The notes under the pieces are model-generated. The model saw nothing but the letters and a program-made list of their open reading frames with translations, was not told the DNA's origin and made no database searches. This document shows, piece after piece, positions 34,283-46,079 of a stretch of DNA of 64,000 nt (position 1 is the stretch's first letter; each line of letters begins with the position of its first letter). Position numbers and translations under genes: made by a program. The DNA comes from Brachionus rotundiformis (Eukaryota; Rotifera; Eurotatoria; Ploima; Brachionidae). The stretch covers positions 33,381-97,380 of the forward strand of contig JAESIW010000025.1 in the NCBI GenBank assembly GCA_016802295.1, written 5' to 3'.

Positions 34283-37200
34283 TAGTAGTAGTAGTAGTAG
34301 TAGTAGTATAAATGCTGTGGGAGACTTGTGTCTCCAAGTAGTGGCGCACGTAGACAGCTTACGGCCAATTTTTCAAATAAGCTATTTTTAGATAACTTAT
34401 TTTTACATAGTTTTAAATAACTTTTTTTAACTTTTTTTGAATATCCTATTTTTAGATGCAAGAAAAATTTTTTTAATTTAACTCTCACCAAAAACAAGAA
34501 TTTTTTTATAGATATATTAACTTAGTAGCTTGTCAATTCTTTTTTTAAAAATGTTCGTATTAGTGACGCTCTTAGTCACTTCATCCAGAGTATTCCAATT
34601 TCCTGCTGTCCTGTTTGTAAAAAAGTTGTGTCTCACCCCACAATTGCGGATAAGTTGTCTTTCGATCGCTTTATGACAAGTTCTTGTATTCCCTGCCGGG
34701 CTGTCTAAACCGTCCGAAGCCAGCTTTTGACTCCCGTTAATGAGTGTCACCCGATCATGACCGTGTTGTATTTTGTGTAGTTGGATGAGATCACCACGCC
34801 TGCGCCTCTCTTCAAGTGTGCTCCAGCCTAGAGCTTCTCTTCTTTCGAGATATGGTTTTGATTTCAGTTCAGGCACCATTTTTGAAAATCTACGCTGAAC
34901 TTGCTCAAGGATCTCGATATCACTTCGTCGATATGGGTTCCAGGCTGCTACTGCAAATTCTAAATGAGGACGAACAAAGGACTTGAAAAGAAGGTCAACT
35001 AATTTTAAAGAAAAATATTTGAAGGTGAGTCGTATTCGACTTGCCACCATCGTTGCTCTTGCCACAGCTCGCTTGGCCTGTTCGCTTGACTTCAGATCAG
35101 AAGTGACGATGATGCCGAGATCTCGTTCCTTCGTTGTTTTATTTAGCGTTAGGCCTCCAAGCTGGTAGTCATATCTCCTGTTGTTTGCTCCGAAATGCAT
35201 GACAACACACTTTTCCTTGTTAAATTTTGTTTGCCACTTTTCCGACCATTCAACCAATCTGTCTAGGTCTGACTGCATTTCCTTTGTATCTTCTAAACGC
35301 ATCACTGATCTCAACACTTTGCTATCGTCCGCGTAGAGCTTACAAAGTGAGCTGCAAACTTCCGGCATGTCATTTATGAAAATGATGAATAGGACAGGAC
35401 CTAGCACTGACCCTTGGGGAACGCCGCTAGTGACCGGCACCCATTCCGAAACCACTTCACCGATCACAACTCGCTGCTTGCGATTGCTAAGGAAAGATTT
35501 GATCCACTTAACGATTAAGTCTGGTAAACCAAATGCCTTCAGTTTAATAAGTAGCAGTTTATGTGACACTTTATCAAATGCTTTCTCAAAATCCAAATAG
35601 ATAACATCAGCCGGTTGTCTATGACACATACAGTTCGTCAAAAAGTCCATCGTTTCCAGAAGATTGGTAACGCACGCTTTATGAGCCATGAAGCCGTGCT
35701 GCTTCTCCGTGATTAGATTGTGCTTCTCGATATGTTTCATTATGTAGTCCTTAATGAGTGACTCCAAGATCTTGCATGGAACAGAGGTCAGAGAGACCGG
35801 GCGATAGTTGCTTACTATGGTTCTACTTCCCTTCTTATGAATTGGCGACACATTAGCTATTTTCCACTCGTCAGGAACTTCAGACGAGATCAAGGATTGT
35901 TTGAAGATGAACGCGAAAGGCACCGCTAGCGACTCTGCACACATCTTAAGAGCGTGCGTGCCAATTTGGTCGACTCCAGCTGACTTATCACTGTTCAACT
36001 TTTTGAGTTTAGCCAAAACCTTATCTGTAGTCACCACATCCTCAACCGAAAAACTTGGATCAGGTCTAGCTTTTACTTTAAAGTTTGCTTCGGCGGTAAT
36101 GACGGCTCCATTCGAAGTGGGTGGCTCGAACACTGAGAAGAAGAAGGAGCTTAGTCTTTCGCAGATGTCTTCTTTGTCAGTGACGATTTGATTATCCAAG
36201 TCCATTAAAGCTGCTATGCTTTCCCTTGACGAGAAGTGGCGGTTCATATAGGAGTAAATTAGCTTTGGATTACTTTTCGCCGACTGCACTAGCTTCAGCT
36301 CGAACTCGATGATACTTCTTTTCACAACGTTCTTGACTACTTTACATAAGTACCTATGCTTGCTTGCAAGCTCTTCACTATGCCGGTCAATACGCCTGCA
36401 GATAAAAACTCGTCTCTTTTTACGAATGAGTGAAGCAATTTCGGTATTCCACCATGGTGGTTTCACGTTTTGCGGCCTAATCCGACGTCTTTTGACAAAT
36501 AACTTGGCAGCCTCACCGAAAGTGTTTAGAAAGTCAGAGTACAAATCTTGGACAGACCATTTCTGGGTAACTTTTCGAAAAATATTATTTTTAAAGTACT
36601 CGCTCATAGAACCGAAGTCGCCACTTCGCCAGTTGAGTGATCTGCTATCGAAGGTTTTCGACCGGGCAGCCCTTGAATGCATCTTAAAGGTCAAGCTACA
36701 ATGGTATTTAGAACAATTGCCGTCCAGAGGCGGACCTCTTTTAACATCTGAGATACGGTTTGGTTCACTTACTAGCACAAGGTCTAGCTGGCTGGTCGGC
36801 TGTTCATTACAAAAGAACGTCTTTTCTTTAACTATTTGCACAAGGCTCGAGTTGCTAATGGCATTGCCTACGTGGTTGCACGTAGTTAATACATCTTGTG
36901 GCAATAGAGCGCCGTCCTCATTCCAGTCGATCTGAGGCAAATTAAAGTCGCCCATAAGTATGATACCCGAATGCTTCGCGTTCCTTAATAATTTAGTCGT
37001 TTTTTCAATTGAATTCGCTATGGCAATATCCGAATCGCATGGAGAGTTGGTATTGTTGTGTGAAGGTGGCCTGTAAATGCAGCCCAATAGGAGTGGTTTC
37101 TCGCCCTCGATTTTGATAGTCACCCATAGCTGCTCGCACCTAGGGTCAAGAAAACTCACCTCTGATGTCCTATAGGCTTCGAAATCAGATTTAATATATA

Positions 37201-38542
37201 AGCAAACCCCGCCGCCTCTCTTGTCGCCAGGACGGTCCTTTCTAAATAACTGGTAGCCGTCCATCTCTGCAACCGAGCTCTCGTCAAACCAAGTCTCAGT
37301 GATGCCGATGATGCTTGGCAACGAATCAGCTGCTATTGACTGCAGCAAGTGCACTTTGTTGTTTAGACTTGTGGCATTGGTGTACCAAAAGCTGATACCT
37401 CCTAAATAATTTGATTCCGGTTTGAAATTTGAATTTTGTTGCGAGGAGCTGTTTAAGGAAGCAAGTGGCGACGAGTAGCCTGTTTTACACGTTGATGACG
37501 AAGACGATGACTGAGATGAGACCGTGGTATTGCATATTGACTCATCTGAGCTTCTATTTTGGCGTTTATCATTAGTCGAGTACTGTGGAGTTGATAGAAC
37601 TATTTCTATTGAGTTCGTAGAATCATTGAAAGGCACAAAAAAATCATGGCTGTTCGCAAATAGATTATCATTTAAGTCCAACTTACTAGCCGCCTGTCGT
37701 AGTGGACATAAAGTTATTGGTGGCTATTGGGGATGTACTGTGGACAAGACCATCTTCAACTCGCCGCTCCTGATACCCCAGAATCTCTTTTTCGCATCAG
37801 GACATGTTTTGAACCTGAATGTTTGACCATTTATTGTAGATGATTCCGTCAGTTCATTATTTTTACGATTTCGTTCTTGTCGAAGTTTTCGATCGGCTAT
37901 TCTCTCGCTTGGAGTCAAGTCTTCATTTATAAATACGTTTTGGTATTCAGAAGTCTGACGTAGACGCCTAGAATTCCGAAGCATTTCCATTTTTGCTTCT
38001 ACTGATTCCAATTCGACCACTACTAGAACGGGATCAGGTTTGCTCAAAACCGTTTTTGTAGCGTTAGCTTAACTCTTGATTCTCCTTACTTTTTTGACTC
38101 TCGTCTCTGGAATTCCAATTTCCGAAGATAGCTTTCTGACAAATTCATCATCTCTATCGGGCTCAACAAGACTAGCTTCCGGGATTGATACAATAACATT
38201 ATTGGCTCTCTCCTCCTTCTTTTTCATTTCATTTGCAATGGTTGTAATCATAACAACTGCATTCTCATCCTTGTGAGCCTTTCCGGACACAATTTTAGAC
38301 CAATTAAGGTTAGTCGTGGGTGTAATTTCGGTTTGCTTGCTTTCTACTGTCTCAACTCGATCATTTAATACGGAGATTTCCTGCTTGTTGAGATTTTTTA
38401 GTTCATCAATAATGACTTTTTGTTCGGCTATTGTACGATCTTGCTCCTCAACTTTAAGATGAAGTGCCTTAATCGTCATTGCTAGGGACTTGATCCATTC
38501 GTGGTGTTTTTTGGTCACTTCCGAGTAGGCTTGTACATGCAC
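34283..38542 (-). mobile_element. Nearly full-length LINE, CR1/L2-like, with intact ORF2
   Basis: ORF2 (37681 to 34517, 1054 codons) has an apurinic endonuclease domain (ISFWYTNATSLNNK, IIGITETWFDESS, GGGVCLYIKSDF, LMGDFNLP near residue 245), then a reverse transcriptase with WKIANVSPIHKKGS, the catalytic YLDFEKAFD near residue 695, SGVPQGSVLGP and YADD near residue 785. A C-terminal RRRGDLIQLHKI motif follows. ORF1 lies upstream in two same-frame pieces (38542-38069 and 38047-37724) separated by one in-frame TAA at 38069; it has a coiled coil and a basic C-terminal half. The 3' end carries a (TAC)n tail, seen on the plus strand as (GTA)n at 34286-34311. The 5' end stops where the 622-bp duplicate begins. 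Confidence 0.9.
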
Positions 38543-39149
38543 TTAAACTCGAATTTCAAGTTTTACATTCTTATGCATGTATTTTTGTGCAGGAAATACG
38601 GTATATGATTTAAATTGATTATTTGATTTGGTTTAACTAGAAAAAAAAGAAAATAAAGTTTTTATTTTAGATAAAAAAGATACGATAAAATATGTTGCAA
38701 TATTTTTTTAAACATATTTTTTTTTAGTAAATTTTGTTTTATCAAAAAAGGAAGTATATTTTTTCTTTGTGTTTTTGACATTTAGAATACCAGATAATCT
38801 AATCTAAACAATGTTAAAAATGGAAAAAAAACTTATGAAAACTAGCTTTAAAAGCTATTTATTATTTCAAATTTAATAAAAAAAAAATTTTTTTTGATAC
38901 CCGCATGTTTTTTTAAAGGGGCAATTCAGAATATTCGGCAAAGTAAAATTTTTGCTCAAAAATTTAAATGCACAATTTAATTTCATTGCATTGAAATATT
39001 CAATAATTATTGAAGCTTTTTATTTTCAATTATATCAAGTTGGTTTTTTAAGATTTTTTAAAATAATTTAAAAAATTTAGATAATTTTTTTTTCTTTTTT
39101 TTTTTTAAATTAGTAATAAATAATTTTAGCAGTGTACGGCTAAGTGTAN
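38528..39149 (+). repeat. 622-bp duplicated segment, copy 2, ending at the gap
   Basis: Copy of 32449-33070. It ends exactly where the run of N begins, so its true length is unknown. It joins the 5' end of the LINE at TCCGAG|TAGGCTTG. Confidence 0.85.
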
Positions 39150-39290
39150 NNNNNNNNNNNNNNNNNNNNNNNNNNNNNNNNNNNNNNNNNNNNNNNNNNN
39201 NNNNNNNNNNNNNNNNNNNNNNNNNNNNNNNNNNNNNNNNNNNNNNNNNNNNNNNNNNNNNNNNNNNNNNNNNNNNNNNNNNNNNNNNNN
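39150..39290. other. Assembly gap (run of N)
   Basis: 141 unknown bases. Sequence continuity across this point is a scaffolding claim, not an observation. Confidence 0.99.
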
Positions 39291-39663
39291 TTAAATTTAT
39301 TTATTAGTTATTTCAAAAAAAAAATACTTATCGCTTAAAATTGAGAAATCTGAAAAATGCATACATGGTCAAAAAAAAAGTTTAGAATTTTTAACACCCG
39401 GGTGTATTTTTAAAAGTTTTGAGCGAGTTTTGAACTTTTCATTAATTGATAACTTAAAATTGAATTGAAATAAAAACTCTCTCTCTCTTTACTATAAATA
39501 ATTTTGGATAAAAAAATTAATAGAGTCTAATCAGAATTGTTTTTAAGTTTCAAGTCAATTTATTTTTTTCAAGTCATATGGAGTTATAAACAGTAACAAT
39601 TTCTTTTTGTCTGAACAATTACAGTACTTATTATTTCTAATATAGTCCTAATTTTTCATATAC

Positions 39664-40292
39664 AGTATGTCACAAAAAAATAGAATCAAACTTTTTTTTT
39701 CTATTGGATTGTCTTTTTGTTCGTTATTTCGGTCATCAAAAAAATAAAAATCCAGATTTTTTTTAATTTCTTTATTTTTAATTTATTCAAAATAATATTT
39801 ATTTATTTAATTTAAGTTTAAGTCCCATGGACAAATTGAAATAAAAATTAATAGAAAATTAAATGAAAATTAAATATCCATTTTACAATTAAGTAAAAAA
39901 TTAAGTTTGTTATATACAAAAAAATGATTAAGATTATTCATCATACAATATTCTATTAAATAAAAATAGTATTTTATCGAAATAAAATAATACATAAAAA
40001 AGGATAAGTAAAAAAAAATCCAAAAAAAAAATAAAAAAACAATTACTATTGTTATTTAACAAACCAAAAAATGACACAAAAAGTTAGAATCAAAATTTTT
40101 TTAAGCTTTAAAATGACCGCCTTTTGCTTTAATGCAGGCGGCGACCCGTTTTTTCATAGAAGAAATCAAATTGTTATAGATTTCAGTCGGAATTTTCAAC
40201 CATTCATCATGGAGCACTTGCTTTAAATGGTCGACTGAGGTAATCTTATAATTCAGCAATTTATCGTCAATCAAACATTTAAATATTTTCAC
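39664..40292 (-). mobile_element. Tc1-like transposon, 3' remnant
   Basis: The minus strand at 40101-40292 encodes the last 63 residues of a Tc1-type transposase: VLHDEWLKIPTEIYNNLISS, then MKKRVAACIKAKGGHFKA and stop. The WxxIPxE and KAxGGH endings are diagnostic. On the side expected for the 3' end, 39665 onward reads CAGTATGTCACAAAAAAATA preceded by TA, a typical Tc1 terminus. A related string, TGACACAAAAAGTTAGAATC, occurs at 40071. The rest of the transposase and the other terminus are missing. Confidence 0.7.
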
Positions 40293-40563
40293 TCAAGATT
40301 AATGAATTGGTTTTTGATCAATGAATTTTTTTTAAAAAAAATTTACTAAATTTAACTAATATTCTTACAACGATACTTGAATTTTACAATGTTTTATGTT
40401 TCTACATCAATTTAATTATTATTATTATTTATTATTATTAAATAATTTTTTTTAACAAATTAATTTACTAAATGAAGTTGAAGCCAAACTTTTAAGGCAT
40501 TGGGATTTGTAATTATAAAATAAATGAAAAATTTAAAGAATCATAAGAAAAAAAAGCTTTTAT

Positions 40564-40934
40564 TTAAAAAAAACATTCATCGATAATTTTTGTAAAATCT
40601 CTAAGTGTTTTTATGGCAAGTGTTCTTTTTTTAAATTCATCGCTTTTGCTTGGAACTGGTATTTTAACTTTAGAATCTTTTTTATTTATATGCTTATCAA
40701 TATAATACCACCATCTGCCAGCATTATTTTCCAAATCAATAAATTTACGTCTTACATTTTCCAATTCTGAATTGTAATATCTTTGAATGCCAGATCCATA
40801 GAAAATGCTATTTTTAATACATTCTAAAAATTCGGCCAAGTCTTCCTGAATTTCTTTGTGCACTTGGTCGAAATTTTCTGCGTCAGGTGTAAACACTAGC
40901 TTTTCAAATCGATTATTATTTTTTGCAACTTCTC
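40564..40934 (-). CDS. C-terminal continuation of the dynamin-like GTPase in the -1 frame
   Basis: An open frame immediately downstream of the GTPase stop reads INREVAKNNNRFEKLVFTP, then a helical segment and NNAGRWWYYIDKHINK, ending KTLRDFTKIIDECFF and TAA. The upstream ORF ends ..GAT AAG CAA AAA TAA. Reading ATA AAT AGA after a one-base step back at the A-run continues without a stop for about 120 residues. No GT..AG intron fits. Either one A is missing from the run (allele or sequencing error), or the C-terminal tail is reached by frameshifting, or it has been lost. Together the two parts would encode about 820 residues. Confidence 0.5.
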
Positions 40935-40937
40935 TAT

Positions 40938-43049
40938 TTATTTTTGCTTATCTCCAGACCAAGCATTTTCACTTGTTTCCGATTCAATTGACTTAATACT
41001 CAAAAGGGACACTGTGTCTGCATTTTCTTTTCTACGTTTTTTCAACTTATCCAAAAGACTTTTTTTCTGAGTGACTTCAGCCTCTTGATAAGCATTATCA
41101 CTCGAAGTATGCTCATCATCAATACTTGTTTTTTTCGATTCTTCTACAATAACATTATCAGTGGACTCATTTGGCGCATGATATACTTCATCATGATGAA
41201 GCTCATAAGTGAAATTGCCATGTTTTCCACTAGCCAAAAATTGATAAAGACCTCTGTCGATAAGTCTACCATTGGTCAAAAATTTGTCCATTACCAACAG
41301 TTCCATTTGAAATTCTTTGAGCACTTTAAGTCTCTCGACTTTGGCTCGAGGAAATCTTAGAAAAATGTCCGTGGCCGGACGTGCAAGTCTTTTGATCAAC
41401 GCATCAAAAGAACATTGTATTTGACTATTTGCTAATTTTTCATCTTGGCCAATCATTTCTTTCCTTATTTCCGGTATGTTCCACAACTCTTCGCGAATCC
41501 AAGCTATCATTTTTTCAATTATTGTCCATAAAAATTTATTCAAACTTTCGGTCAATTTTCCTATGCAAACCATGACCTGGCTGGCCAATTCCTTTCTGAT
41601 CTCAATGTTTCCATACTTGGGTGCCATAATTTTAGAATGAACCACACTGTTATAAATTAACTTTTGTGCTTCTTTGCTGCTTATTTGCAAATTTTCAAAA
41701 GCATTCTCAATTGTTCTAACATAAATGTCCTTAAATTGAATATCGTCTTCGTTCAGATAAGACGGGTCGTCTGGTGACGCATTTGGCTTTATTTTTGTGT
41801 AAAAATATTCTTGAAAATTTTTATGAATTGACTTCCATTTTTGAGCCCACCATTCAATATACAATTTTTTCATATCACTATCGTCAATTGTCTCTGTTAG
41901 CTCTGTATTTTCGTCTACATTAAATCTTTCCTTAATTGTTTCTCTAATTGAATTGAATAAATTATTTAATTTATTTTTAATATCAACACATCTTTGATAA
42001 GATATTTTATATTTAAGATGATTGATGCATTCGTTTACAGTTTTCTTTAAACAAGCCATTCCAGAGTCACCATCATTCAAAATTTTCAAATCATTAACTA
42101 TTTTAGCCAGCTCGGGCTTTGTTAAATCAGCCCCTTCAATTATTGAACACACAGGCAGTATTCTGTTCTCTGGCACATTTTTCAATTTCCACGCTTGTCT
42201 ATTTTCGTCTAACAATTTTTCAAATTGATTTCTAGAGCCCGCTGCATCACAATGAGTCAAAGCGACAACTATTTTGTCTTTTATGTCAATGAATTCATCA
42301 TTTTTGTCGCCAAGTTCAAGTATTTCTATTTCACAGTCGTTTAGACTTGGATTTTTGAATGGCGATGCAAACAAAATTGAGTCTACATGAGCTAGTTTGT
42401 TTTTTGTTTGTTCTTTGTGCAAAGTTAGAGGTGAATCATACCCAGGCACATCGTACAGCACAACATTTTCTTGTTCACTTAGCTTAGGCGTCCAAATGCA
42501 TATTTTTTTTACTGCTCTAGCTTGGCCTGGATGCGATATAGCCGAGCGCAACTCGTCAGCTACTTGATCAAATGAACTAAAATGTTTTTCAACCACTTGC
42601 TTGCCTAAGTATTTGCTTATCTCATCATTGAGTGCCTTTATTTCCTCGTTTTCTTTTTTCAAAAGAGAATCGTAGCCTTTTAAAGCTAGCGATTTTTGAT
42701 CTTGACGATTTAATTGATCAAATTCATCATTGGTAAAATATTCTATTAAGTATTTTTGATCATTCACATTTGGACAAGAGCGAATTTCAGTAATTGTATA
42801 CGTGCATCGTTTTGAATCTGTCGGCAACAATTCAAAGCCAATCCATGCATTCAATAAGCTGCTCTTTCCGGATTTTTCTTTTCCAACAGCGGCTATTTCA
42901 AAATCTGTTTTTCTAATTCGTTTTAATTGATCATCTAAATCTTTTTTCAATTCATCATTGATGCTTCTCAAGTCCATGTGACTATTTTTCAACGAGAAAT
43001 TTTCTATTAAATATTTTGAGCTATTCAAAGCTTGCTCAAATGAAACCAG
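40938..43049 (-). CDS. Dynamin-superfamily GTPase
   Basis: One long exon open for about 703 codons from an acceptor (TAACAG at 43050) to TAA at 40938. The first in-frame ATG is at 42977 (MDLRSINDELKKDLDDQLKR), so either that is the start or a short upstream exon exists. The GTPase domain shows the P-loop GKEKSGKSSLLNA (G1), a conserved Thr in RCTYTITEIRS (G2), DVPGYDSP (G3) and ALTHCDAAG (G4). A helical stalk-like region follows, then a Ser/Lys-rich tail. The domain order fits large dynamin-like GTPases of the SLIP-GC or GBP-like type, which assemble on membranes or act in immune cells. No transmembrane segment is seen. It is convergent with the ApoL-like gene at 33245. Confidence 0.8.
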   Translation of the reverse strand: MVSFEQALNSSKYLIENFSLKNSHMDLRSINDELKKDLDDQLKRIRKTDFEIAAVGKEKSGKSSLLNAWIGFELLPTDSKRCTYTITEIRSCPNVNDQKYLIEYFTNDEFDQLNRQDQKSLALKGYDSLLKKENEEIKALNDEISKYLGKQVVEKHFSSFDQVADELRSAISHPGQARAVKKICIWTPKLSEQENVVLYDVPGYDSPLTLHKEQTKNKLAHVDSILFASPFKNPSLNDCEIEILELGDKNDEFIDIKDKIVVALTHCDAAGSRNQFEKLLDENRQAWKLKNVPENRILPVCSIIEGADLTKPELAKIVNDLKILNDGDSGMACLKKTVNECINHLKYKISYQRCVDIKNKLNNLFNSIRETIKERFNVDENTELTETIDDSDMKKLYIEWWAQKWKSIHKNFQEYFYTKIKPNASPDDPSYLNEDDIQFKDIYVRTIENAFENLQISSKEAQKLIYNSVVHSKIMAPKYGNIEIRKELASQVMVCIGKLTESLNKFLWTIIEKMIAWIREELWNIPEIRKEMIGQDEKLANSQIQCSFDALIKRLARPATDIFLRFPRAKVERLKVLKEFQMELLVMDKFLTNGRLIDRGLYQFLASGKHGNFTYELHHDEVYHAPNESTDNVIVEESKKTSIDDEHTSSDNAYQEAEVTQKKSLLDKLKKRRKENADTVSLLSIKSIESETSENAWSGDKQK

Positions 43050-43374
43050 CTGTTAGATCTTGCATTTTCTTTATTCTAAATAAACTTTTCAAAAAAATAT
43101 TTTAAAGAAGGGTGCCGGATCTCCATTGAAGCTTGGCCTATAATTTTGGAACTAAAGCAAACTTTTAAAAATTTTTGTAAATAGCTCAATTTTAAGTTTT
43201 TTTTCTTTTAATTTTTTTCCGAGAATATTTCATTTTAAATAGAAATTTGATTTTCTACTAGATTATGTCCAACAAAGTTTATATACTTTTCCATCTTAGG
43301 AATTTTGATAAACTGTTTAAAAATTTGAAAAATACTGAAATATTAGATTAAATTACTTAAAAAATTAAAAAATT

Positions 43375-43450
43375 TAGAGTTGCTTAAAAGTCACAAGTCT
43401 CAAGTCAAGTCCAAGTCCGGACTTTTTTTTTAAACTTTTAAACAACTCTG
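43375..43450. repeat. AAGTC-rich dispersed repeat
   Basis: AAAGTCACAAGTCTCAAGTC followed by AAGTCCAAGTCCGGACTTT. Near-copy at 32070-32120; looser copies at 28185-28255, 43995-44075, 58965-59030 and 61618-61650. Confidence 0.55.
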
Positions 43451-43574
43451 AAAAAATTGAAATAAACACAAACCCTTTAGAGAGTGTTTTTTAAGAGAAA
43501 TATTTATTTAAAATTTCTTATGAACCTAACTTTTTATTTAAATATTTTATATGATTTAATATATATTATTAATC

Positions 43575-44960
43575 TAAGTCTTGAAAGGAGAAAATCCTAA
43601 GGCATGGAAAATTGCAAATATCACTATGAAAAATCAATTCCAACACTTGAAACTTTCAACTAAAGGTCTATTAGAAAATTCAGAGTAAGCGTTAATAGCA
43701 GCTTAAGAGATGAATATCCAATTGCTGCATGTGTCCCTAAAAAGTCAGTTATTAGTCCCTTTGTTATTCAGAATATTTATCCATGATATTCCTAAAAGAA
43801 ATTAGAGCAATAATGAATACACTCTTCTTTTTGCCGATGGTCTAGTCAAATTTTTTATTTGAAAAAAAATGGTATTTGATAGTAAGATGAATAAATATTT
43901 AGGTGAATTAGAAGAATGGCTTTTAAAATGGAAAATTAAAATTTTGAGGCAAGATTTGCAGTTAATATTTCTACTGTACTTTTTGAAATCAGATTTATAT
44001 AAAATTTACAGTTTTAAGTCTAAGTCATAAAAAATTAAGTCAAAGTTATTGACTTGACTTAAGACCTGTGACTTAACGGCAAATTGAAGTTTATGATCAG
44101 ATCAAAAATGATCATGGATAATATTTTTCATTTTAAAAAAAGGTTTTTAAGTTATTTTAGAATTTAAATTTTTTTGCAGAAACACATTTTCAAAGTTAAC
44201 ATTCAATGTTAAACTTAGCATTTTATAACTGCACATTTCTGCAAAAATTTTCTGCATGCAAAATTATGCACAACACTCAGATATGGTTTAACATAGTTTG
44301 CTACACATTAAAATATGTCTCTGCATTAAATTTTATTATATCAAATACTCTTAAAAATTTTTTAAAAGATAAATTTTGAGCATGAACATAAAAATTTTGA
44401 TCAGTAACTTCAATTTGCCGACTTAATAAAAACAAGTCTAATTTTAATTTTAAAAAATCATGATCTTGACAAAATACAATAAAAAACCTCATGTTTTTGA
44501 TATGTCTTAAGTTATATGGAAATAAAATTCCAAGTCAAAAAGAAATTAAATTTCTAGGGATTAAATTTGATTGTATATTAAACTTTAACTTAATGGGTGA
44601 CCAAATTAAAGAACAATGAAACTCAAGTTAAAATTTAATTAAAATTTTATCCAACAAAAAATGGGGCCTAAGTATTAGCACATAAGGGAAACCTCTATAT
44701 ATCACTAATTGGATCAATTGTGGACTATTCCTTTCCTTGTTTGAAATCATTATCAGAAACTTAAATAAAAAAAATACAGGCTATTCAAAACCCTGCTGAT
44801 AAGTCTATTCTTAAACTAAAATTTAATACTCCCTCAAAGATTTTACATCATGAGGCCTTAAATAAACTTAACAATAGAAAGTCCGAGAGGTTTTTTAGAC
44901 CATTTTTTTAAAAAATTTAAACTTGAATATTATCTCACAGAAATAAAGCTATAAAAAATT
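43575..44960 (+). mobile_element. Decayed LINE split by a MITE
   Basis: The plus strand shows SSLRDEYPIAACVPKKSVIS followed by a broken YADD-type region (LLFADG), then LGELEEWLLKWKIK. After the insertion it continues with YGNKIPSQKEIKFLGIKFDC, then ISLIGSIVDYSFPCLKSLS and ILKLKFNTPSKILHHEALNK. Order and spacing match the palm, thumb and C-terminal region of a non-LTR reverse transcriptase. Many stops and frame breaks make it inactive. Confidence 0.6.
44045..44440. repeat. MITE inside the LINE relic
   Basis: Inverted ends ACTTAACGGCAAATTGAAGT at the left and ACTTCAATTTGCCGACTTA at the right, followed inward by TGATCAGATC and TTTTGATCAG. Internal sequence is AT-rich with repeated TGCA words. 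It separates the two halves of the 43575-44960 LINE relic. Confidence 0.55.
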
Positions 44961-45439
44961 ACTCAAAAAAAAAATTAAAAATAAATTTTTTAAAACTTTG
45001 ATTATTTTTTTATCTTTTAAATAAATTTTATTCATTTTTCTTTTAAATTTTTGTCATTAATCAGCCGGGCTTTCTAGTGTTAAATTCATATCCGTCGCGA
45101 GTCCACTTTTTGAATTGAGATACGTCAGGGCTGGTCTAAATAACTTTGTTCCATTGATTGTCAAACTAGTTGAAGAATAAAAAACAAGTTTCGAGTCAAG
45201 ATTCCTCGAATACCTCACCCCATTGTGTAATTGCTAACTGGCTATTTCTTTTCTTTTTTCCCTGAACAATCAAACATTTAAAAATATTTATTCTGTAAAT
45301 CTCAGTATACCTAATTATACAGTATACTTCGATTTTAATTCGACTTTAATCGGATTATTCTTGGTCCCATTTTGTCTAACTTTTAAGCCTCACGTTGAAA
45401 ACATTTAAAAGAAATGCTAAGATAGACTGAACATTATTG

Positions 45440-45610
45440 AATTTTGTTTAATAAAAGGCCATTCTACATTAAGTAATATTTTCAAGTCCCTGATCGGATC
45501 AATTATAGACTACTCCTTCCCAACAATAAATTTTCTCTCTGATACCAACTTTAATAAACTTCAAATTACCAAAAATAATGCAATTAGGTCTATCCTAAGC
45601 TACCTTATCG
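45440..45610 (+). mobile_element. LINE C-terminal scrap
   Basis: Reads TLSNIFKSLIGSIIDYSFP, then LSDTNFNKLQITKNNAIRSI. It is homologous to ISLIGSIVDYSFP in the preceding LINE relic, so a second copy of the same family. Confidence 0.5.
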
Positions 45611-46079
45611 TTTTATTTAAAAAAAATGAATTATTTAGAAAAAAATACAACTAAAACTAAAACGAATACAGAGGTAAATAGAATTGTTTTTCTAATAGAA
45701 CAGATTTACTAGAAAAAATTCTTACTTTGGTAGAAAATTTATACTTTAAATTTAAGAAAAAAACCGCATTTTTTTCAGCCTAAATGGTTATGTTATTTAT
45801 TAAATTTAAATAAAAAAATCACTTAGATGTTAGCAATTAATTTAAATTTTTTTCATTAAAAGTTAGAATTTTCATGGTTTTCTAATTTAGTATCTATATT
45901 CGGTAGAGTAATCATTTTAAAAAAGAATGATTTATATTAGCCAAAAGATAAAATAATTGATAAAATATATTTGGTTTTTTCAAAAGAAAAATAATATGCA
46001 ATTTAAAACCAAAGTATTTAAACAATTTATTTTAAAATAAACAATAAATTTTTTTTATTTTATTTTATTTTTTTTTAAT

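Noticed and set aside
36309..36935. 208-codon plus-strand ORF within the LINE
   Set aside because: It is antisense to the endonuclease and reverse transcriptase ORF2 and has no independent features.
44301..44492. 63-codon minus-strand ORF
   Set aside because: It lies across the right arm of a MITE and into LINE debris; the open frame is a composition effect.
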